Source of the DNA: Fibrella aestuarina BUZ 2
GTDB lineage: Bacteria; Bacteroidota; Bacteroidia; Cytophagales; Spirosomataceae
Direction: 5' to 3'
NCBI RefSeq assembly: GCF_000331105.1
Contig: NC_020054.1
Location: forward strand, 4,866,555 to 4,930,554
DNA: 64,000 nt
Numbering within the stretch: the stretch's first letter is position 1; every line of letters begins with the position of its first letter. The position numbers and the translations under genes are program-made. Shown here one piece after another: positions 59,538 to 64,000 of this stretch. The notes beneath the pieces are model-generated. The model searched no databases. It saw nothing but the letters and a program-made list of their open reading frames with translations, and was not told where the DNA came from.

Positions 59538-59774
59538 ATGCGGAATCAGGTAGTCATTGACAAGACCACCGTTCGGCCTTATCCCGGTCGTGATAACATT
59601 GAGGTGCAGTTTGAAACCAATCTTGTCGTCATGACTGGTGAGGACTGGAGTACCGTTAAACGGTTGCTCAATATCCTGACGGCCTACAATCTTCCAGGAA
59701 GCACAACGGGCAAACAGGTTATCGCTTCCGTAGAGCGTAACGAGCTAATTCCATGCAATACACCCATGACATAG
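59538..59774 (+). CDS. Small hypothetical protein
   Basis: 78 residues, alpha/beta, with a strand-rich N-terminus (VVIDKTTVRPYPGRDNIEVQF). It overlaps the next gene by 22 bases. No family recognised. Confidence 0.45.
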   Translation: MRNQVVIDKTTVRPYPGRDNIEVQFETNLVVMTGEDWSTVKRLLNILTAYNLPGSTTGKQVIASVERNELIPCNTPMT

Positions 59775-60064
59775 TCGATCAGCTTGGCCAATCCCGTCGT
59801 ATCGCGCCGCCGCCTGAGTTCACCTCTTGGGCGGCGGTTTGGCAATATCTCTTACCAGCCGCTGAGCAGTTTAGATCCTCTGCTCCTGGGCAACCACCGC
59901 ACCTGGTTGATGAGATCAATCAGCTACTTGCCGGTATTGACGAGCAGGTAGTGCTGGAACGCGAAGCTAACGAACGGCAAGCCCAACTATTGTCCCAAGC
60001 TACCCGGTTTGATCCGTGCCGGCTTGACTTCTCGATGGGCATTCACTTGAAGGCGCGTTCTTAA
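59753..60064 (+). CDS. Small hypothetical protein
   Basis: 103 codons starting inside the end of the previous gene. A helical middle (VVLEREANERQAQLLSQA) could form a short coiled coil. Its last 26 codons overlap, tail to tail, the convergent gene ending at 59987, so one of the two may be extended beyond its original stop. Confidence 0.4.
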   Translation: MQYTHDIVDQLGQSRRIAPPPEFTSWAAVWQYLLPAAEQFRSSAPGQPPHLVDEINQLLAGIDEQVVLEREANERQAQLLSQATRFDPCRLDFSMGIHLKARS

Positions 60065-60475
60065 CGAGTCGATCTGATCCTGAAGGCGCTCAATCTCAGG
60101 ATCAGGCTTAGTGCCTTGCCAATACGTCAACCCGGCAATGACAAGAGCTACGCCCGCTATGGCCGCCGAAACATATGCTGCATACGCGGATCGTTTAGCT
60201 GAGGTAGATGAATCGACGGTAGCTAGGTGTACCGCGTCCTCCCTTTGACGCTTTTCGTCCAGCCATTTCTTAAAGCCCCCAGCATCTAAGGCTTCATGTC
60301 CCCGCCGAGTCAGGAACAGTGTTTTATCTGGATTCACGCCGATTACGTCAAACGCTCTGGCCCTAGCTATTGCAAGCGGATAAAGCTCCACGTCCTCCAA
60401 ATCCATTAAAGTAATGATTTCACCCCTCCTGACGAAGGGCAATATTTCGTCAATTATTCGTAGCTCCTCCTCCAT
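59987..60475 (-). CDS. Single-span membrane protein with winged-helix-like N-terminus
   Basis: 162 residues. Residues 1-75 look like a small winged-helix domain (RIIDEILPFVRRGEIITLMD, then LFLTRRGHEALDAGGF). One transmembrane helix follows at about 102-118 (VSAAIAGVALVIAGLTYW), then a coiled-coil segment (PDPEIERLQDQIDSLRTRL). The combination is common in Bacteroidota; the role is unknown. Confidence 0.65.
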   Translation of the reverse strand: MEEELRIIDEILPFVRRGEIITLMDLEDVELYPLAIARARAFDVIGVNPDKTLFLTRRGHEALDAGGFKKWLDEKRQREDAVHLATVDSSTSAKRSAYAAYVSAAIAGVALVIAGLTYWQGTKPDPEIERLQDQIDSLRTRLQVNAHREVKPARIKPGSLGQ

Positions 60476-60652
60476 AACCTCTTGATTTAGGACCTATTTA
60501 TCAAAGAATAACTCACATTTTCTTAGGTATAACCTATTTTTTCCTAATACTCGTTTTTTTGTCGAAATTTTACGTATACTTTTACGGTACAGACATAGGG
60601 GAAATCGATCACTAAGCGCATTCAACGGTTACGAATGCCTATAAAGAAACAA

Positions 60653-60945
60653 CCCCGTTAAGTCATCGGGCAAGGATGATTTAGCGGGGAAGTCTTGAGT
60701 GGTCCGGCTCAAGTAAAGCCAAACCGGTTTTGTCGAACTCATAAACCATATAGGACTATGGCTATGGGCCTCAAAATCCTTGCAACCCACTGGGGATTAC
60801 CCCGGAAAGTGTCAAGGTCTGTAATTACCCGTGAAGGGATAGTACGTCAGTCTCGCCAAAGATTTCCGTACCCCAAACGGTCCCGTCGTTAGACGGTTGG
60901 TTCAAAATGGGCCGTCATCCTTTCGGATGGCGGTCCTTCTTTTTG
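60653..60945 (+). ncRNA. Candidate structured non-coding RNA
   Basis: Several hairpins in one orientation: a 15-bp stem with two G:U pairs at 60653-60689 (loop GGGCAAG), a GGGG/CCCC hairpin near 60792-60803, CCGTC-GTTA-GACGG near 60883-60896, and a final 10-bp stem at 60911-60934 with loop TTTC followed by CCTTCTTTTT, a rho-independent terminator. A promoter-like box lies about 70 bases upstream. No known RNA family (tmRNA, RNase P, SRP) motif was recognised. Confidence 0.35.
60911..60944 (+). terminator. Rho-independent terminator
   Basis: A 9-10 bp stem with one G:U pair, TTTC tetraloop, then CCTTCTTTTT. It may end the candidate RNA or a small transcript in this region. Confidence 0.6.
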
Positions 60946-60970
60946 AATTTCTGTAACAAATATATTACAC

Positions 60971-60982
60971 ACAAACGTTTGT
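60971..60982. promoter_or_regulatory. 12-bp palindrome ACAAACGTTTGT
   Basis: A perfect palindrome in AT-rich DNA, 200 bases downstream of the ter gene cluster's 3' end. A possible operator, with no linked gene. Confidence 0.3.
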
Positions 60983-61188
60983 ACAACTTTAGTACAATCT
61001 TTTTTGCATCATTTCTGCAACATTAAAGCAACATTTTAGCATCAATAGACCTTCGTTTCTACTATAAAAGTTACAGTTAGCATCTTTAAGACAACGGATC
61101 AATCTATATCAATCTAAATGGCTGTTACTTTCAGCTCGTTCTACATCTATAACAAAAACCCCGGACTATACCAGGACTCTTAATTAGC

Positions 61189-61470
61189 TTACAAGCCATT
61201 TCTGGATGCGGGGGTGGCTTCTTTAAAAGCCTCTCGCGCCTTGTCGATCCGGTTCAGGTGAGCCGGTAACTCCCCTTTGATCGTCTCGAAAAGAGAGCGT
61301 ACACCGGATTCGTGGGGCTGTAGGTAGTGTTTTCCTAGATTCTCGTAAAAGAACTTGAGGAAAGCATCTGTGCCGTACGATGTGAACGTGTGCAAGGCCC
61401 GTGCCTCTGCTTCGGTCAAAGACAGAACGATATTAGCCTGCACCTCTGATTGTGTCCGTATCCGTTTCAT
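61189..61470 (-). CDS. Small protein downstream of terC
   Basis: 93 residues, helical (SLTEAEARALHTFTSYGTDAFLKFFYENLG). It starts eight bases after the terC-like stop on the same strand, so it is probably cotranscribed. The family is unknown to me. Confidence 0.55.
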   Translation of the reverse strand: MKRIRTQSEVQANIVLSLTEAEARALHTFTSYGTDAFLKFFYENLGKHYLQPHESGVRSLFETIKGELPAHLNRIDKAREAFKEATPASRNGL

Positions 61471-61478
61471 AGCGAGGT

Positions 61479-62495
61479 CTAGGCTTTGACCGTGCGCTCT
61501 GCTTTGACTCGTGGCGCTACCACATTCTTGTAGTATTGTTGCTCAACCGGGCCGCGCTTGCTGAGGATGTCAAGAATCTGTTCCGCCTCTTTCCGTGAAA
61601 AAGACTGTCCGGTCAGTGCGGGCAGGTGGCCATCCCTGAGTTGCTGAATTATGGCGGCATTTTCGCCGTCAACGGTGTGGCGCTGGTACCGCTGATAGAC
61701 TATTGGCCATAGAAAAATGATCAGCGTTACGCCACTAAATATGAAGTCAGTGGCATGTGACTCTAGGTACGGTGCATAAGGTTGGACCCGTGGAGCGAGT
61801 GTAGCCAGCCACGTACCGAGTGCTCCCAGGTGAGCGATCGCTTCCGGATCGGTCAGTTTCAGCGCGGCCGACACCAGCAGCTTCAACCCCAACAACACGA
61901 TCACAACACCGGCAGATTGATTCAGGGCGGGGTACCGCTGGATGAGTTGCATGACGTACTTGATAATCCGGCTCATGGTCAGAATGCCCAGCACAACGCC
62001 GAGAATACAGCAGATCATCGACAACGGCATACCCAGTAACGTACCCTTAATACTTTGCGTCATGGCCACGGCCGCAAACAGGTTATCGATCGAGAACACC
62101 AGATCGGTAAACATAACCTCGGTGATCGTCGCCGTCAGCACCGTCAGCCTGAGCACGCGAATCAGCCACGCGACCCAACCAGGTATCTCCCCTTCTTCGG
62201 TCGAATCTGGCTGCTTCGTAATCAGCTTATAGCCTACCGGTATCAAGTACACACCGCCAAGCAGTACCGCAATACCACCGATATGCGGATTGTTCATGAT
62301 CACCGAGACAAACAGGAGCATAATGACCCGCAAGCCTATAGCTCCGATCATGCCAAAATTCACGACTTTATTCCGATCGGCTGGGCGAGCCTTCTGAGCG
62401 ATCATGCTTATCACCAACGCGTTGTCGACGGAAAGCAGGCCTTCCAGAAAGACAACGGTCGCCAGGGCGGTGATAATTTGAAGTAATACTTCCAT
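61479..62495 (-). CDS. terC: TerC-family integral membrane protein
   Basis: 338 residues with about eight membrane helices. The TerC signature is present: LEGLLSVDNALVISMIAQ near residues 18-36 and VMFTDLVFSIDNLFAAVAMT near 130-150, with acidic residues inside membrane helices. TerC/Alx-type proteins are linked to tellurite resistance and to Mn(II) or metal export. A soluble C-terminal tail (about 270-338) carries LRDGHLPALTGQSFSRKEAEQ. The terD gene lies upstream on the same strand, so this is a ter-type stress module. Confidence 0.85.
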   Translation of the reverse strand: MEVLLQIITALATVVFLEGLLSVDNALVISMIAQKARPADRNKVVNFGMIGAIGLRVIMLLFVSVIMNNPHIGGIAVLLGGVYLIPVGYKLITKQPDSTEEGEIPGWVAWLIRVLRLTVLTATITEVMFTDLVFSIDNLFAAVAMTQSIKGTLLGMPLSMICCILGVVLGILTMSRIIKYVMQLIQRYPALNQSAGVVIVLLGLKLLVSAALKLTDPEAIAHLGALGTWLATLAPRVQPYAPYLESHATDFIFSGVTLIIFLWPIVYQRYQRHTVDGENAAIIQQLRDGHLPALTGQSFSRKEAEQILDILSKRGPVEQQYYKNVVAPRVKAERTVKA

Positions 62496-62573
62496 AGTGT
62501 TAAGACTAGTTGGGTGAAAAAATCAACGGGTTGCAACCAGTTAGCACCAGTTGCAACCCGTATGAGATCGTAC

Positions 62574-63188
62574 TCATCGGTAGTCGGCCGCAATCGTGTT
62601 GAGGTCGCCGATGAAGCCCCGCCCGATGGCTTTACCCTTCAGCTGGTCGCCTTTCCAGTAGAATTCGCACATGACTACGCCGGTCTGCTTCGAGAACTCT
62701 TCAGCGAGGTCATACTGAATATCTTCGCCATCCCCCGGGAAACGGCAATACGCGTCCTCAACCTGACCAAAGTTCTGCCGGCGCTCGGCCGCTTTGTAGA
62801 TGATGAGTGCGACAATGATCTTCTTGTCTTTAGGCAGGTTGTTGGCGTTGATGTACAGCACCTCGTCATCGCCAGCACCCTTACCCGTCAGGTTGTCTTT
62901 AGTAATAGCGATCGGCTGGGTTTGCAGAATTCGGTCGTTTACGGCCTGCTGGTTCACCAGGATGCCACCGTAGGCCGTATTCGATGAGGTGCCTTTACCG
63001 TCGACGTTTCCGAAGTAGTACGTGTTTTCAAGGGTTAGGCCCTTACTGTCTGACGCATTGACGACCAAGCCATACACGTCGATGTCGAAGGCACCTTCTT
63101 TCCAGCCCAGACCTATTTTGATCTTTTCGGCACCGGCATCACCTTCTTTAAGGAGCGCGATGTTTTCTCCTTTCTCTAATTTGTACAT
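62574..63188 (-). CDS. terD: TerD-family protein
   Basis: 204 residues from ATG 63188 (MYKLEKGENIALLKEG); the frame is open 16 codons upstream, but TerD proteins begin here. It shows the Ca-binding TerD core: KIGLGWKEGAFDIDVYGLVV, then GILVNQQAVNDRI and GKGAGDDEVLYINANNLP. TerD/TerE proteins bind calcium and act with TerC in tellurite, phage and colicin stress phenotypes. It sits 78 bases before terC. The terminator at 63222-63253 separates it from the tRNA, so it likely has its own promoter in between or depends on readthrough. Confidence 0.85.
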   Translation of the reverse strand: MYKLEKGENIALLKEGDAGAEKIKIGLGWKEGAFDIDVYGLVVNASDSKGLTLENTYYFGNVDGKGTSSNTAYGGILVNQQAVNDRILQTQPIAITKDNLTGKGAGDDEVLYINANNLPKDKKIIVALIIYKAAERRQNFGQVEDAYCRFPGDGEDIQYDLAEEFSKQTGVVMCEFYWKGDQLKGKAIGRGFIGDLNTIAADYR

Positions 63189-63221
63189 GACACTATTTGT
63201 TGAATGTGAAAATTGGGCACT

Positions 63222-63253
63222 AAAAAGCCCTGCCATCGGACCACATGGCAGGG
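63222..63253 (-). terminator. Rho-independent terminator downstream of tRNA-Arg
   Basis: On the minus strand CCCTGCCAT pairs with ATGGCAGGG around an 8-base loop, followed by CTTTTTAG. It ends transcripts carrying the tRNA and perhaps the upstream TROVE gene. Confidence 0.75.
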
Positions 63254-63314
63254 GTACGTCTATTCTCAGGGCAGCTGGTAACGGTCCACGGCGCGTCCAT
63301 CATTGAAAAAATTG

Positions 63315-63388
63315 TGAGCAGCGAGGGACTCGAACCCCCAGCCAACTGATCCGTAATCAGACGTTCTATCCAATTGAACTAGCCGCTC
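63315..63388 (-). tRNA. tRNA-Arg (ACG)
   Basis: A cloverleaf can be drawn: acceptor GAGCGGC with GCTGCTC (one G:U), D-stem GTTC/GAAC, anticodon loop TTACGGA (anticodon ACG, read as ICG), T-arm with TTCGAGT. The first anticodon-stem pair is T-T, which is imperfect. CCA is not encoded. It lies between the TROVE gene and terD. Confidence 0.75.
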
Positions 63389-63454
63389 AAAACAGACCGG
63401 GCAACAAGCGGTTCAGGATGTGCCCCCAATGGGCGGCCCCCAGGGGTAAAAGCT

Positions 63455-63524
63455 GGGCGGGGGACAAGAATCGAACTTGCGAAGTAGCCCGTTCCTACGG
63501 CACCGGTCTGTATGTCGTTTGCCC
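63455..63524 (-). ncRNA. tRNA-like sequence next to TROVE gene
   Basis: On the minus strand the T-arm is intact (GCAAG-TTCGATT-CTTGT, 63463-63481), but a standard acceptor, D-arm and anticodon arm cannot be built; a CCGT-AGGA-ACGG hairpin lies before it. The segment starts at the stop codon of the TROVE-like gene. It is either a decayed tRNA or a Y-RNA-like (YrlA-type) RNA, whose tRNA-like domain keeps the T-arm. Boundaries are approximate. Confidence 0.35.
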
Positions 63525-64000
63525 TTACAGGCTTATTTCGTGAATCGTATCCAGCACGGTACCACCCTGCTCGATGTCGCCCAGCACGTCGAAAATCTTG
63601 TCGGACCAGCCCGCGATGAGGTAGACGTCCGCCGCCATGACTTGTACCGGACTGGTACCGTAGCCGGCCAGATCGAACAGGTACAGTTTGGCTTTTGGGA
63701 ACAGCTGCTTATACCGCACCCAGTAGGTGGCCATTGATTGGTTATAGCCAGACGAATCCCAAAGCTGACAGTCAGTAAAGATCATGACTTTGTCAGCCTG
63801 GTGCCGGCGCTCGATCAGGTCTTTCAAAACCAGATACCCGTTGGTCGAATAACCCACTTGGTTCTGTAGCCGGTCAAGCAGCTCGATGTTGGTCAGCACG
63901 CCCTTGCTCATCAGCGAGATCGTCGCCCAGCGATCGCCAAACACGCCTGCCAGCACGTTAGCGCATTTACCATGCAGCAGCATACCTAACAGTAGACCGA
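63525..64000 (-). CDS. TROVE/Ro60-like protein, vWA C-terminus, cut by window end
   Basis: At least 157 residues; the frame is open through the right edge. The visible part is a von Willebrand A-type domain: ATISLMSKG, then KVMIFTDCQLWDSSG and a C-terminal KLYLFDLAGYGTSPV..DVYLIAGWSDKIFDVL, the ending known from bacterial Ro60 orthologues (Rsr). Ro60 binds Y RNAs and takes part in RNA quality control under stress. The tRNA-like sequence directly downstream and the ter genes beyond it support an RNA-stress locus. The ring-forming HEAT part lies outside the window. Confidence 0.65.
   Translation of the reverse strand, partial: GLLLGMLLHGKCANVLAGVFGDRWATISLMSKGVLTNIELLDRLQNQVGYSTNGYLVLKDLIERRHQADKVMIFTDCQLWDSSGYNQSMATYWVRYKQLFPKAKLYLFDLAGYGTSPVQVMAADVYLIAGWSDKIFDVLGDIEQGGTVLDTIHEISL

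Larger units (their letters stand above)
60476..61188. other. Long intergenic region
   Basis: 713 bases. A possible -7 box (TACTTTTA, 60577-60584), a candidate structured RNA (60653-60945) and a 12-bp palindrome (60971-60982) are listed separately. A 65-codon TTG-started frame at 60695-60892 is not convincing. Confidence 0.4.

Noticed and set aside
60695..60892. 65-codon frame in the long intergenic region
   Set aside because: TTG start, no motif; the region is better explained by stem-loops.
62055..62486. 143-codon frame antisense to terC
   Set aside because: Shadow of a clear TerC membrane protein.
1..64000. CRISPR arrays
   Set aside because: No regularly spaced direct repeats were seen on either strand and no cas genes are present.
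1..64000. A single intact prophage
   Set aside because: Phage genes are isolated and in mixed orientation; no integrase, terminase, portal or lysis module was recognised.

Overview
The window looks like a chromosome segment of a Bacteroidota bacterium, most likely a Cytophagales member close to Spirosoma. The signs are: several promoters carry the TAnnTTTG -7 box of this phylum; recognisable Shine-Dalgarno sites are rare; there are DUF4468 and DUF4236 proteins and many small lipoproteins; and the secreted lipase ends in a short beta module common in Cytophagales. Base composition is mosaic. GC-rich phage-like and housekeeping genes alternate with AT-rich islands at 3-770, 5.2-7.4 kb, 24.0-27.3 kb, 31.2-37.2 kb and 54.9-57.9 kb, which suggests repeated acquisition.

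Layout. 0-4 kb: an edge-truncated AT-rich gene, a uracil-DNA-glycosylase-fold gene and a secreted lipase. 4.1-14.8 kb: defence-type genes, namely an AbiV-like HEPN protein followed by a KAP P-loop NTPase, then on the opposite strand a 2196-residue STAND-type NTPase with a Cap4-like nuclease N-terminus and an overlapping 238-residue partner. 14.9-30.9 kb: a mosaic region framed by two inverted copies (A at 14.9-16.1, C at 29.7-30.9) of a regulator cassette, with a diverged copy B at 22.9-23.9. Between A and C lie an antirepressor, two tnpB elements, a run of hypothetical genes, a 1108-codon NACHT NTPase and a phage head gene. 31.2-39.7 kb: a second giant Cap4-like/STAND NTPase (1981 residues), divergent small genes, a second glycosylase-fold gene and a broken copy of the one at 1 kb. 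40-50 kb: ordinary genes (DUF1801, hydrolase, UvrA paralogue, monooxygenase, Imm10-like protein, lipoproteins). 50.4-54.4 kb: phage tail genes, a tape measure and an oppositely oriented G/GT frameshift pair. 54.9-57.9 kb: AT-rich membrane proteins and a zinc peptidase. 58-61 kb: small genes and a candidate structured RNA. 61.2-64 kb: terC, terD, tRNA-Arg, a tRNA-like sequence and the end of a TROVE/Ro60-like gene.

The most unusual object is at 27656-29419. A Mu gpF-like minor head gene is interrupted by an intein (28418-29392). Nearly the whole intein is covered on the other strand by a 302-codon ORF that looks like a Vsr-like (EDxHD) homing endonuclease. The two frames are in exact codon-to-codon antiparallel register, so the splicing motif around TPNH and a C-terminal motif of the nuclease share the same bases.

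Other system-level signals: (i) each of the three large nuclease-NTPase genes lies next to one copy of the XRE/HTH cassette, and all three cassettes share a promoter-proximal leader hairpin; (ii) the same dyad, ATAGCAATT-N9-AATTGCTAT, lies upstream of the phage head gene and of the 18.5 kb gene cluster, with a half-site at 58.7 kb; (iii) the tail chaperone genes carry the slippery heptamer CCCAAAG exactly where G must slip into T.
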